64,000 bases of DNA from Eutypella sp. D-1 (Eukaryota > Ascomycota > Sordariomycetes > Xylariales > Diatrypaceae). The first letter of the stretch is position 1, and every line of letters begins with the position of its first letter. The notes under the pieces were generated by a model. The model was given only the letters and a program-made list of their open reading frames with translations. It had not been told where the DNA came from and ran no database searches. The position numbers and the translations under genes were made by a program. This document shows, one piece after another, positions 34,746-47,040 of this stretch. The DNA lies in contig JAJTTP010000005.1 of assembly GCA_023313575.1 (NCBI GenBank), positions 1,860,001-1,924,000 on the forward strand, given 5' to 3'.

Positions 34746-36772
34746 AGTGAGATTTTGGTGAGATTTGGGTAAGATTTTGGTGTGTGTTCAGGAGATAGTT
34801 TGATGTGTTTGTGTTTGTTTCCTTTTAGTCAAGCAACATGCAGTGGGTTATTTATGTAGGTAGGTAGTAGGGTGGTCAGGTTTCGTTCGATAAACCACAG
34901 ACTTAAGTAGCTCGAGTAGGTATGCAGAGCATCAGGCGACCGGGGGCGATGTTCAGCCAATAGCGGAAAGATGGTGAAGATCGTACACTATCTTTCGATT
35001 CTCGTACAGGGAAGACTTTAGTAAATTGTTGGTTGATATGCCGTCTCAAGGCCTGGCGCAGTGGGCCGAATACGTGTTACAGGTTAGGTCCTATAATATT
35101 GTGGGTGGCTGTTCAAGTCGATCTGTATAACCCGAGACAAGAGCCTACGTAAGATATGGTTTGGGGTTTATCTATTATCATACTTATGTGCATTAAGTAA
35201 GTTAACGACTACCTACTTACATAGCAGCTAATGGAGGTAGCTAAGGTAGGTATGTATTGATGTCATAAGGGGAACAGGGATAGACTAGAGCTCTAACTTG
35301 TCTAAACATTAAAATGCTTGCATAGGGGGCCAAGGCAAGGGGGGTTGGGGGGGGATCACTGGCGGCATTTGAGCTCCGAAGGCCCTAGTTCCAGGCACAG
35401 TTACAAAGAGAGATCATACCTACATACCCAGATACATAGCAAAATGCTGAGGTCATCTCTCTCCAGCTTTTTTGCTGATGGGAGACTCATTAGAAATTTA
35501 ATCAAGCCCTTAGCACGGCTAACGGCTAACAAGGTACTTAGGTAGGGAAGTAGGTAGGTACGACTTCTATAGGAGGATGATAAGTTACACAATATTCCAA
35601 TCCTATTGTACTTTAGGTACTTAGGTAGGTACTGTTTATACCACATGCAACTGTTATGAATGTGCACGATTATATAATACGAGTACTTACCCAAGTTACC
35701 TAGGTGAAATTCCAGAATGCCTAAAACGGTGGGTAAGATAAGAGAACCTTGGCTAACTTGGAAAGTGCACTATACAGTTCAACCAATCATATTAATTAGG
35801 TTCCACCCCGCCACACTTTAGGTACCTAAGTACCTTGTAGACTTTGCAGAGGGCCAAAAGGCTGAGTGAGAACTTCCAGAGTAAAAACTTACCTACCCAG
35901 CTCGAAGTGCAGTAGGCTACCCAAGGCTACCTACAGTACACTACATAACTAGGCTAACCTGGGAAGGTTTATCGCATTTTGTTAGAAACCCCGAAATTCC
36001 ACTCCTACATCACATTATCACCACCCACTCAACCCAAAAAAAAATAGGAGGAGAGTTAGCTACCAAAGAAAGAGACATACGCGACGGGTTCAATCCCTAA
36101 ATAACAATCCTCTCTCTCTCTCTCTCTTTTCTTTCTTCTTTCTCTCCCTCTCTATCCCTGTGTGTATCCCATTCGGTTTAACTGTCTCAGGCGATGTGCT
36201 CGCTTGTTGCGCTCAGCCGATTTTAATGATGTGATCGTTCGTCCATTTTCAGAAAACCTCCAAACCCACCAAAGCCACCACTTATCACAAACTTGGTAAC
36301 TTGTTTTGCGACCAAATAACGCTTTTCCATTTTCTCTCGTATTCAGACATTACGAAAAATCTACATCTAATCTACACCTATTCAATCCAAGGTGAGAAGA
36401 GGGTTAAGGTATGTGATACTAACTATGATCATCGCCCATTCCATCTGTTCATCTACTTCTACTTCTACTTCTACTTCAGATACACACTGCAGCAGCCACT
36501 GCAATCACTTCAACAACAAAAAATCAAAGTCTTCTCCTACCTCTCCACACAGCCTTTTTTCCCTTTCTTGCTCGGCTAAATTTTGACAATCTCGACACAG
36601 TTTTGACAAATTTTGTCAATCGGAAAGCAAGCCTCGGTCGGCCCTTTCACCCTCTTCCACTCTCTTCCCTTTGACCCCTCCCCCACCCGCGCTTACGCGA
36701 AACCCCGCGACGACCTCGGGACTGTGATCGATCGACTGCGACCAGTACCACGATCCTCTATACTGTCTCACG
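34746..36772. other. Divergent upstream region of the disordered-protein gene and UPF1
   Basis: Two kilobases without coding sequence. It contains the densest group of TACCTAAGTAC-type words in the window (GTACTTAGGTA at 35534 and 35617, TACCTAAGTAC at 35823). A CT repeat lies near 36110-36126. The long pyrimidine/CA-rich leader of UPF1 includes a possible leader intron at 36392-36479. Confidence 0.5.
36392..36479 (+). promoter_or_regulatory. Possible 5'-leader intron of UPF1
   Basis: The donor AAG|GTGAGA at 36392, a perfect TACTAAC branch site at 36417-36423, and a pyrimidine-rich CTACTT repeat running into TTCAG at 36479 form a plausible intron in the untranslated leader, about 290 bases before the ATG. 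The branch-to-acceptor distance (over 50 bases) is longer than usual, so this is tentative. Confidence 0.35.
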
Positions 36773-39700
36773 ATGGAGGGCGCATTTACCCATCTGGGAA
36801 ACCATCTCGTTTCCGACTCGGCTGCTGCTATCAATGCTGGCGATGACGATCTCTCCACTCTTGACCCTGATGAGAGTCTGCTCTACCCGAAATATGCTGG
36901 TCGTGGAGGACTTGGCAACGCCAGACGCCGAAACGATGATGATGATAACGACACCGAGGTTTTCGACGATGACGATACCGAGTCCATGGCCAGCGTCCCT
37001 GTTGGCGCCATGAAGGGCCTGAACATCAAAACTCACGAAGAGGAGAAGAAGCTTCCCCCTCATGCGTGCGCGTAGGTCTCACCATAATTCTCTTACTTTG
37101 CTCTCTGACTTGCCGAATTCGGCCTCTCCTAGATGTGGAGTGGTGGTTTGCTGACTCTGTGGCATATGACATAGATACTGCGGTATTCACTCTCCGGGTT
37201 CTGTCGTTAAGTGTCTTGCTTGCAACAAGTGGTTTTGCAGTGCCCGAGGAAATGCGAGCTCGTCGCATATCGTCAACCATCTCGTTCGCGCTCGTCACAA
37301 GGAAGTCCAGCTTCACCCTCAATCTACCCTTGGCGATACTACCCTTGAATGCTACAATTGTGGCACCAAGAATGTGTTTCTTCTCGGTTTTATCCCTGCC
37401 AAGTCTGATACTGTTGTGGTACTACTCTGCCGCCAGCCTTGCGCTGCTGCCCCTTCCTCCAAGGACATGAGCTGGGATATCTCCAGATGGCAGCCCTTGA
37501 TTGAGGATCGTGCCTTTTTGCCCTGGCTAGTATCTCCGCCGAGCGACAACGAACAGCTCCGTGCTCGGCACTTAACCCCGAACATGATAGCGAAGCTGGA
37601 GGAGATGTGGAAGGATAACGCGAACGCCACCGTTGCCGATCTCGAGAAGGCCGCTAGCATTGACGACGATCCTCTCCCGGTCCTGCTAAAGTACGAGGAT
37701 CCTTTCCAGTACCAGAACATTTTCGGCCCTCTCGTTAAGATGGAATCCGACTACGACAAGAAATTGAAGGAAGCGCAATCCGAAGAGGGACTGATCGTTC
37801 GCTGGGACATGGGTCTCAACAACAAGCACCTGGCTAGCTTCACATTTCCCAAGCTAGAGTCCGGCGATGTCAAGCTTGCTGTTGGTGACGAGATGCGACT
37901 CAAGTACAAGGGAGAGCTACGCCCTGTTTGGGATGGAGTCGGCTACGTCGTCAAGATTCCCAACAACCAGTCTGACGAGGTCACTCTGGAATTGAGGAAG
38001 ACGGGTAATGACAAGTCTGTGCCCACCGAGTGCACCCATAACTTCTCTGCCGACTACGTCTGGAAAGCCACCTCCTATGACCGAATGCAAGCTGCCATGA
38101 AGACGTTCGCCGTCGACGAGATGAGTGTTTCGGGATATATCTTCCATAAACTGCTTGGCCATGAAGTTGCTGTCGCTCCGATGAAGACCAACCTACCTAA
38201 GAAGTTCAGTGTGCCCGGCCTACCGGAGCTGAACAGCAGCCAGATCAGCGCCATTAAAAATGTCTTGTCCACTCCTCTGAGCTTGATTCAGGGGCCCCCG
38301 GGAACAGGAAAGACTGTCACATCTGCCACCATTATCTACCATCTGGCCAAGATGAACAATGGCCAAGTCTTGGTGTGCGCGCCGTCGAACGTGGCCGTCG
38401 ATCAGCTATGCGAACGGATCAACCTCACAGGTCTTAAGGTGGTTCGCCTTACTGCCAAGTCTCGTGAGGATGTTGAATCCTCCGTCAGCTTCCTTGCTCT
38501 CCATGAGCAAGTCCGCATGCTCGACACTAATCATGAGTTGACAAAACTGTCCCAACTGAAGGGTGAACTCGGCGAGCTTTCCAGCCAAGATGAGAAAAAG
38601 TTCAAGCAGCTTACCAGAGCTGCTGAGCGCGAGATTCTCAGCAATGCAGATGTTGTGTGTTGCACTTGCGTTGGCGCAGGCGATCCGCGACTGGCTAAGA
38701 TGAAGTTCCGTAACGTCCTCATTGACGAGTCCACCCAGTCAGCGGAACCTGAATGCATGATTCCTCTCGTTCTAGGCTGCAAGCAGGTCGTTCTTGTCGG
38801 AGACCACAAACAGCTTGGTCCTGTCATCATGAACAAGAAAGCAGCCAAGGCGGGGCTGAACCAGTCACTTTTCGAGCGTCTCGTTAAACTGAATTTTACC
38901 CCTATCCGTCTCAACATCCAATATCGAATGCATCCTTGTCTTTCCGAGTTCCCCTCAAACATGTTCTACGAGGGGTCCCTTCAGAATGGTGTTTCGGCTC
39001 CGAACCGACTACGAAAGGATGTCGACTTTCCCTGGCCTGTTGCGGATATGCCTATGATGTTTTGGTCTAACTTGGGTAACGAGGAGATCTCGGCGTCTGG
39101 TACCTCCTATCTCAACCGCACTGAGGCCTCTAACGTGGAGAAGGTGGTGACCCGCTTTTTCAAGGCGGGCGTCCGGCCTGGTGATATCGGTGTTATCACC
39201 CCCTACGAAGGCCAGCGAAGCTACATTGTCAATACAATGCAGAATGCGGGTACCTTCAAGAAAGAGACGTACAAGGAGGTCGAGGTCGCATCAGTGGATG
39301 CTTTCCAGGGCCGTGAAAAGGATTTTATTGTCTTGTCCTGCGTACGATCTAATGATAACCAGGGTATCGGTTTCCTTTCCGACCCACGCCGACTGAACGT
39401 CGGTCTTACTCGTGCCAAGTACGGACTCGTTATCATCGGAAACCCCAAGATCTTGGCCAAGCATGACCTGTGGCATCATCTACTTGTTCACTTCAAGGAG
39501 CGCAAATGTCTCGTCGAGGGTCCGCTGACCAACCTTCAAACATCGCTACTTCAGTTCAGCAAGCCCAAGAACACCTTCCGTCAACGACCGCAGCAGACGA
39601 CTTACGTCTCCAGCGGCTATACCAATGGCCGCGCGGGTGCGTATAATGGCCACGCTTCCCATCAAGACTTCGATTCGGGCTCGATGATGTCCTATATCCC

Positions 39701-40154
39701 CGACGATGTCTCTAGTCTTCACAGCTCTACGCTAGGCGGTGCTGGCCTGGGAAATACTGCTTTCCCGCAAATGTTCTCCAGTTTCAACCCGGAACAGTGG
39801 CCAGGTCTCCCAGGTTTCAACCCAACCCCAGGCAGTCGTGTAGGGGGGAAGAGGCAAGCTCGCGGAGCCGAGAGCATCACAGGAGAAAGTGTTGCCACTT
39901 CGGAATTTACCGATGGTACGGGCAGTGTCATAGGAGGCAAGGGTGTCGGACAAGGTGGCGCCAGCCTCGGTGCCGGATTGCAGGATGCTCTCCGCTCTCG
40001 GCCGACATCGTACACGCAGAGTGATCGTCTCAAGCAGTTCGTCGAAAGCTCAGCCCGCCCAGGCTACGCCAATGGTTACGGCCGTCGCTACGACGATGAC
40101 GAAAAGAGCGTCAGCACTGCATTTGCCAGCCAGATCGGCAGTGGATTCGACTGA
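36773..40154 (+). CDS. UPF1: ATP-dependent RNA helicase of nonsense-mediated decay
   Basis: Two exons, 36773-37071 and 37175-40154, encode 1092 residues. The intron has GTAGGT and an ATAG acceptor. UPF1 (NAM7) is the core SF1 helicase of nonsense-mediated mRNA decay in the cytoplasm and binds UPF2 through its Cys/His domain. The acidic N-terminus leads into the CH zinc module starting [20 protein letters not shown] (about 100-170), split by the intron, with the second cluster at [10 protein letters not shown]. Helicase motifs are GPPGTGKT (about 473-480), the Walker [11 protein letters not shown] (about 617), [25 protein letters not shown], and the arginine finger [13 protein letters not shown] (about 838). 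The Gly/Ser-rich C-terminal tail ends in SQIGSGFD. Length and order match fungal orthologues. Confidence 0.98.
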
Positions 40155-40940
40155 TTGTTCATGCCCACGTGACAAAGATGTTGTCAGATTCATTTTCAGC
40201 AAAAAGGCATAAAGCTTCGTCCAAGCACGCAGATCATCACGGTCATGTCCCGCACATAAGGGGACACTGAGCGCTGACGGCTCGACCTGAAAGCCAGCGG
40301 TCTCAGAACAGACCGCGCGATCTCGCGCTGCCGGTCGAGGCCCCGCATTATCTTGGACCATCCTGCTATTTTCAGGCCAACCCCGGGAAAAACAAAAAAA
40401 GTGCTAGCAGACGCTTCGGCGGAGGCACTGACCTCGAGGTGTCAGACCTCGCAGTCGGCACGACGCCGACCCTCGCCATCAAGGGTACCGAAATGGCACC
40501 GCAAGCTTTCGGGGAGGGGGGGAGAATGTTTACTTCAGTGATGAGATTCGTGGAGGTGAATTGTAGGGGATTCTGGCGACGCTGGCTTGGATGAGGGAAT
40601 TTGCCATGTATACCGGCCTTGGTCGAGTAGCTATGACTACGAACAGTTGCTGGCCGACATTCTGCCGACCCTGGCCCCGGGCACCACAGCCCCCTGCCTT
40701 CCACCTGCCTACTTCATTGGTCCCCTATCTTTGGGAGAAAGACGGCGGCTGCGGAGAGGCCAACACGAGTCCCGGGTCGGAAGTCATGCTACAAGCCCCC
40801 GACTTTTTACAAAGCACACTCGACGTGGCATATCCTTCGCATCATCCGCGATACATTAAAAAAAACCGGAGCAGGAGAGAAGAAGGTGCAAGAAGACAAG
40901 AAAACAGGAAAATTCGGAAAAAGAAAAAAAAGGGGGGGTG

Positions 40941-40964
40941 GAAGGGAAGGGAAGGGAAGGGAAG
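40941..40964. repeat. GAAGG pentanucleotide array
   Basis: Almost five perfect GAAGG units in a purine-rich stretch downstream of UPF1. Confidence 0.9.
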
Positions 40965-41426
40965 TAACACCAATCGAGTTCGCGAAAAAGGAAATCGTTT
41001 AGTTTTTACTTTACGCAACAACCACCAACCACCACCACCACCACCACCAGCAAATTGGTAAACAGTAGATAGGTAGATAGATTACATCGTCGCTCGCTCA
41101 AGCAATCAATGAAAAAAACCCACACTCATTTACACACACGATAGATTTTTTTTCAACTTCTTATGTAGGCCGCCGCCGTTCAGCTCGTGACTTTCCTTAG
41201 ATAATTAACACCCGGTCCTCTCTCTTCCTATCTATAAACTCCCGGCTTGGGACCTCGGAGAACAGGACTCGTTGTAATGTATGTATGCAATATCTCCTCG
41301 CACCAACTTCCCTCCTTTTTTTTGATTTGAGAGAGGGATCCGGAGGAAGAACAGGCCCACGGGCCAGTCGGCTGTCGCTCAGCCACCTCAGCTTTGCGGA
41401 TATCGCGGCTGTATATACAAGGGGGT

Positions 41427-41440
41427 GGGGGGGGGGGGGG
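41427..41440. repeat. G14 homopolymer
   Basis: Run of 14 G, preceded by GGGGGT, downstream of UPF1. Confidence 0.95.
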
Positions 41441-43146
41441 TGAGGGCGGTTGTGCGATGATATGTAATGGAGGGCATGCATAGTTAAGGGGGTAGCTATG
41501 CAAAAAGGAGCAGCATGGAATGAGGTAGCCAGAACGAGCGCCTAATGTACCCACCTATGTACATAGGCTCCCATATCCATAAAATAATGAATAGAGCATG
41601 AGAATCGTTACATATAACATACATATGTTTCGTCGAACGTCGGATACGATAAGGGATTGGCTCCGGAACGCTCTGGAAACGGAAACAAGAAACCCGTTAG
41701 GTGTTAGGTGGGGTGGTGGGGGTGGGTTCAGTTCAGTTCAGGGGTTGTGGCGGTGCATTGTGCCAGCGCAACGAAGCCGTAAGTAAGTACTTGTAATGTA
41801 ACGAACGGAACGGAAAGGCAACGGACGTGGATGTGTTCCGGGCGCCTTCTTTGCCCAGCCTCGCTTGCCTCGCCAGAATAGTTATACATATGAGGGGATA
41901 GAGTGAGTGGCTGGCTCGCCTTGTCTGCGAGCCATGGCATGACAGTAGGTATGACAGAGGGGCCCAATACCCCACCTTGTCCAATAGTTAACGTGCCCAA
42001 CCAGTTTACCAGTCAGGTCAGTCAGCCAAGCCAAGCCAGGCCAGCCCACTACGTAAAACTTGGCAGGGCATGCTCGTAAAGTCGATCTTTTTACCTTGGG
42101 TGCTACCTTACCTATCCAGCATAGCAGGCAGGTATCATCGCAGGGCCCGTTACAGACCTATTACAGACTTGCAGTGGTTTCAGCTTCCCTTTACACCATA
42201 CTTTCTTCGTGCATCATTACCACACTTGACAGCCAAAACCTGGGAATCGCATCACGTTTTTTTTTCTTTTCTTGTTAGGCATTACATACACAATCCATGG
42301 TTTCATCATTTTTAATGCACAGATGCATTATAGTGTTTTAGACCCAGATATTCCCTAATGTATTAACAAATGTAAAATAAAATACCACATATAATTAGGT
42401 ACTTACATACTTAGGTAGGTAACCTCATAAAAACCTGGAAACATTTCCTTCTCCTGCTGGCTCCTGGTAGTTATCTTCATTGGTTTCTTTGTTTCTTTTC
42501 CCCCTCCGTCTGCCCCAATCTTGAATCCTCTTTTTCAATCCAAAGAGTCACCCACATAACCTAAGCACTTAAGAGACAACCAACAACTTCATCTTCTGAT
42601 TTGCTTGATTTTGACCCAGACAACCCAGATAATCCAGATACCCAAGTGCACAGGTGCCCACCACATGTGGTCTAGAACATCTTTAACATACCCAAGTACC
42701 AATACATACCCAGGCATACCCATACTTAATACCCATGCAGCAGCATACTTCCTTGCCTACCAAATAGGTATTCATGCCAATGCCAACGCCCATCGAATCG
42801 TTTCTAAGATACCTATCGTAGAGGTCAACCCCCTGGATTCTTTCTTCGTTTCCTCATAAGAGTGTGTGATTTCTGTACGATCGATCCTCTTTGTCCTAGG
42901 CAACTACATATCTTGCCACCTCCTTCGTATGCATATGAAGATTAAATATTGAAATAGCTGCCTATTTATGCTTTGACTTTCTTCTCTCCCCCCTCCCCGC
43001 CTTCTTACATTATTGCCCCAAACGACTCAATCCTGAGAGACAGAAATTAAATTAAATCATCTTTCTTAAAAGAAAGAGAAAAAACCAAACGGATAGGAAA
43101 ACAGAAAGGGACTTAAGTAGCAGAGGATCCCAGAAAACCCGCAACC

Positions 43147-44895
43147 ATGGCATCACCAGAAGATAAGCCAGCTTCTCCCCCGTCTAAGATCCCGAGGAAA
43201 CCAGTCTCTAGGGGCGGCGAAACGCGGACGCAGGCGAGACAGCCCTCTTCGAATACCCCGGATACTACGACCGGCAAGCCCACCGCACTTTCATCCGCTC
43301 CGGCTCCGGCTCCGGCTCCAGCATCCGCTCCGGCACCCACAACTGTTCAGAATCCGGCTCCGGCAACTGCCCCAGTGAACACCACCACCACCACCACCAC
43401 CGATCCCATCCCGAAGCCGATACCGTCTGAGCCCGCCGCTACTGGAAACTCCACTACTGCTACTACTGCTGTTGCTACTACCACTGCTGCCAATACTGAT
43501 GCTCTTGCTAAGCTGGAGGGCGGCGATTCAATCGCGACGACGACAACGAAGGAAGGGAAGGAGAACAAGGCGTCGGAATCAGTGACCAGCGGAAGCAGCG
43601 GTACCAGCAAGAGCAAGAGCAAGAGCAAGACCAATGGTAAAAGCAAGAGAAATACGTTCGACTTCATGGCCCCCGCAGATTTCCAGGGCGAGGTCCAGAC
43701 GGACAACACCCTGCCCTCGCCCGAGACCCTGCAGAAGATCGAGTCGTACACCGTCCAGGATGCCGATGGCCGGTCCCATACATTCCGGAGTCTGTACGCT
43801 GGTCGCAATGTTGCCCGAAGGGTCATGATCATCTTTGTCCGGCATTTCTTCTGTGGTGTAGGTGTTTTTTGTTTTGTTTCCCTTCGCTGTTTCCCTCTTG
43901 ACTAACATACCACATAGAATTGCCAGGAGTATCTCCGCACTCTCTCCGCCTCCATCACCCCCGACGCGCTGCTGCAGCTTCCCGTGAGCACCTTCATCGC
44001 CGTCGTGGGGTGCGGCTCTCCCGAGTTGATCAATCCCTACATCCAGGAGACGGGCTGTCCATTCCCCGTCTACACGGACCCCACGCGCAAGCTGTATGCG
44101 GAGCTGGGCATGATGTCGACGCTCCGCCTGGGATCCCGCCCGGCCTACATGCAGGGTAAGTCTCTCATGCAGGTCACTGCCTCGGGCGTCGTCCAGGGCC
44201 TGAAGCAGATCCGCTCTGGCCTCGCCACCAAGTCGGGCGACCAGCGCCAGGTTGGCGGCGAGTTCCTATTTGAGCCCGCCTCGCTCTCTCTAGAACCACC
44301 CATCGCCTCCCCTGTCGACGAGGGCCTCAGCACCAGCAGCGCGCACCGGTACTCGCTCGGCGAAGACGACGCCCACGATGTCCTCACCGGCGCCGGCGCC
44401 ACCGTTAGCGCCAGCGCCAGCGCCAAGAGCGCCAAGGAGTACGACTACGACCACGAGCACGGGGGCGACGACGCCGACGACAGCAAGGTCGAGCCTAAGC
44501 GCATCACCTGGTGCCACCGCATGCGGACGACGCGCGACCACGCCGAGATCCCCGAGCTGATGGAGGTCCTGGGCCTCGTCGAGGTCGAGGAGGGCGCCGA
44601 CGGCGATGGCGTCATGCGGACCAACGCCCCCCGCCTCAAGGCCGACGAAAAGCGCTGGGACAAGGCCCTCAAGTCCCGCAAGGGCACCGGTTCTTCCATG
44701 GCCGCCCGCATGAGCCGCATGAGCCTCGACGTCGCGCGCAGTATCAGCGGAAGCTTAGGAGCCGCCGCCGCCAGCGGTGGTGATGATAGCCCGACACCCT
44801 CGGACAACAACCACAAAAACGGCGGCAATAGCAGAAATGGCAGCGTGGCGGAACAGGAAGCCGCCCCGAGGGTCTCCACGCATAGTCGCCGGTAG
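43147..44895 (+). CDS. Long PRXL2/AAED1-like (AhpC-TSA_2) thioredoxin-fold protein
   Basis: Two exons, 43147-43857 and 43918-44895, encode 562 residues, with a GTAGGT donor, TAG acceptor and phase 0. A thioredoxin-fold core sits at about 180-350. It starts at FDFMAPADFQGEV, passes MIIFVRHFFCGNCQEYL with a CxxC (C236/C239) split by the intron, then FIAVVGCGSPELI, ETGCPFPVYTDPTRKLY and a late GEFLFEP. This is the pattern of the AhpC/TSA antioxidant group 2 (PRXL2/AAED1) family, predicted thiol-disulfide or peroxidase-like proteins. Unlike typical members near 200 residues, it carries a long Ser/Pro/Thr/Ala-rich N-terminal tail (1-175) and a long Ser/Asp-rich C-terminal tail, both probably disordered. 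A basic DKALKSRKGTGSSMAARMSR segment near the end could bind partners or membranes, but this is not shown. Confidence 0.88.
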
Positions 44896-45274
44896 CCTAG
44901 CCTCTCGACTGTGTCGATACGGCAAGGAACGTACGACTGGACAGATTATTTTTCAAGATGAAGATTTATATGGTCTAGCTAGAGAGAGATAGGATAAGGG
45001 AGAAAAGAGGTGAAAGGCAGCCGGAACCTGCCTGCAATACCTATCTGTACTACGATTTTTAACGATAATGAATGAGCGACGATAACTAAGGAAATTTTTC
45101 TGCATAAGCGCAAGGAAGCTCTGGATAGCGAGAAATATTTATTTATTTATTTTTATTTTTTTTCGGTTTAGGTTTTACCCCTGTTCAACGTATCCGAAAC
45201 AGTTATTGGCGTCCCATCCAACTCAATATTTCTTTTCTGTCTCCAGGCTACGTTAACTGTTCGCCGCGCCCTCT
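44896..45274. other. Short convergent 3' spacer
   Basis: 379 bases between the stop codons of two convergent genes. It is AT-rich with TTTATTTATT repeats near 45135, likely holding both polyadenylation sites. Nothing else is seen. Confidence 0.5.
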
Positions 45275-47040
45275 TCAGTTGTCATCATCGTCATTGGCAG
45301 CCGCACAATAGGGGCTCCGTCTGCGGAGGGCCTCGCCGAAGAACCACAGCACGGCCATGATAGCGAGGCCGAAGACGGCGAAGCCGACAGCGAGGGCGGT
45401 GGCGCCGTAGCCGAAGCCGAGGGCGTCGAACATGTAAGGGGCGAAGAGAGGGAAGAAGGCGGCGGTGACGCTGCGCAGGACGAGGTTCGTCGCGATCGCC
45501 GACGCCGCGTACCGCGCGTCGTACGCGTCGATCGTGTACACCGACACGCACGCCGAACACACGTACATGCCCGCCGCGAACACGAAGCTCCCCGCGTTCG
45601 GCACCATCCAGTGCACCCCGCGCTGTCCCGCCCACCCCCAGCACAGCAACCCCGCCGGCGCTAGCACCGTGCCCGCCGCCATTGTCGGCACCCGGAACTC
45701 GGGCCTGCCGACCCCGCCGTTCCGCGCCTGCAGCCGCGCGTACGTCCAGTCGGCCGCTCGCCCCGCCCCGAATACCCCCGCCAGTAGCCCCAGCGCGAAC
45801 GATACGTAGTTGAGGCTCGCGGCGCGCGCGTCCTGCCCGTACCCCGGCGATGACGACGACGACGATGACAGCCCATCGCCCCCGCGCCAAAGCCGCGGGT
45901 ACATGAATAGGAACAGCCACATGATCCCGTACAGCGCTGCCATGTACACCGCCAGCAGCTGCACGATTACCTGCGTCGCGAGCATCCGGAACGGCCTTTG
46001 CAGGTTCTCCCGCATGACCGCGACAAACGACGGGGTCGCCGCCGCCTGACCTTCGACCTTTATCTCCTTCTGCTCCTGCCCTCGACGACGACGACGAAGA
46101 TGCAGCAACGATCCCGCCGCGCACCGGGGCTCGAAGGTCTCGCGCAGGAAGACGAAGACGAGGACGAGGGTGAGGGCGGACGCGAGGGACGTGGACCAGA
46201 AGACCCAGCGCCAGCCGGCGGCGTCGGCGACGACGGCGCCGCCGATAGGCCCCACGGCGGTCCCGATTAGCGGCGCGGCCATGGACACGGCGTACGCGGA
46301 GCCACGGTCGCCAGGATTCCAGAGGTCGGCGAGGAAGCCGCCGGACACGGCGTCGCCGAGTCCGGAGAGCGCGCGCAGCACCAGCAGCTGGCGCAGCGTG
46401 CCGGCGGCCCCGCACCCCGTGTTCCAGACCACGAAGCAGGCCGCACCGGCCAGCAGTACGGGCCGTCGCCCGTATACCTCCGACAGCGGCGCCAGCACCA
46501 GCGACGACGGGCCTGTTCCCGCTAGGATCACCGAGTTCGCGAGCATCCACTGCCACGGCGCCTGCAGCGCCAGGTCCCGCGTCACCTGTTCCTCGGACGG
46601 CGCGAGCCCCGTCTCCACGAGCGTCTGCACGAAGCACACCGCTGACAGGATCAGCGTCGCCGTCCACTTTCGCCGCCGCGACCAGTTCCGTGGCCGCCAC
46701 AACTCGTCCGGCTTTGGCCCCGACCCGGACTCGGATCTTGATGACCCTTCGGTCTGCACACACGGGTTGGTTAGCTGATAGTAATTAAGCCCGTGCTCTG
46801 TGGAACGTGGGACGAACAAACAACTGTCAAGATTCATACCAGTTCAGCTCCGGAAGCTACGCACCCGCCCTCCCGTGTCGGGCCCTTCTCGACGTCTCGA
46901 TCGTCAGGCGTGGTCCCGATCTCCGGCGCCGCGACCTTCTCTCGAGTGGCAGAATTCATAGCAGTTACTGCTGTATGTGGTAGGAAGCTAGGTGCGTTTA
47001 CGGAGGGAGCGACAGCAGCGCGGCCAGGGTCAAGCTCCAT
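45275..47040 (-). CDS. MFS drug:H+ antiporter-type transporter (DHA1-like)
   Basis: Two exons on the minus strand, 47040-46840 and 46753-45275, encode 559 residues. The donor is GTATGA and the acceptor GCAG. The N-terminal 85 residues are hydrophilic and cytosolic. The membrane part starts at RRRKWTATLILSAVCFVQT and has about 12 helices. Motif A of the major facilitator superfamily is seen as PLSEVYGRRPVLL, and the antiporter motif C as LIGTAVGPIGGAVVADAAGW. A long central cytosolic loop (RETFEPRCAAG to AATPSFVAVMRENLQRP) separates the halves. FLADLWNPGDRGSAYAV is typical of the fungal DHA1 multidrug/fluconazole-resistance-like group. The substrate is unknown. The C-terminus is acidic. Very high GC in the coding region produces long open shadow frames. 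The in-frame triplet at 47064 is GTG, so the ATG at 47040 is used. Confidence 0.93.

Larger units (their letters stand above)
40155..43146. other. Gene-free interval
   Basis: About 3 kb from the UPF1 stop to the next ATG. Candidate frames (40351-41061) are low-complexity and unsupported. It holds a GAAGG array (40941-40964), an ACC trinucleotide repeat near 41024-41048, a G14 tract at 41427-41440 and a TACTTAGGTAG word near 42408. The last 600 bases are the CA-rich leader and promoter of the AhpC/TSA-like gene. Confidence 0.5.

Noticed and set aside
45291..46763. 490-codon frame antiparallel or offset to the MFS gene
   Set aside because: It is a shadow of the very GC-rich transporter coding sequence, with an Arg/Ala/Gly-rich translation lacking membrane helices.
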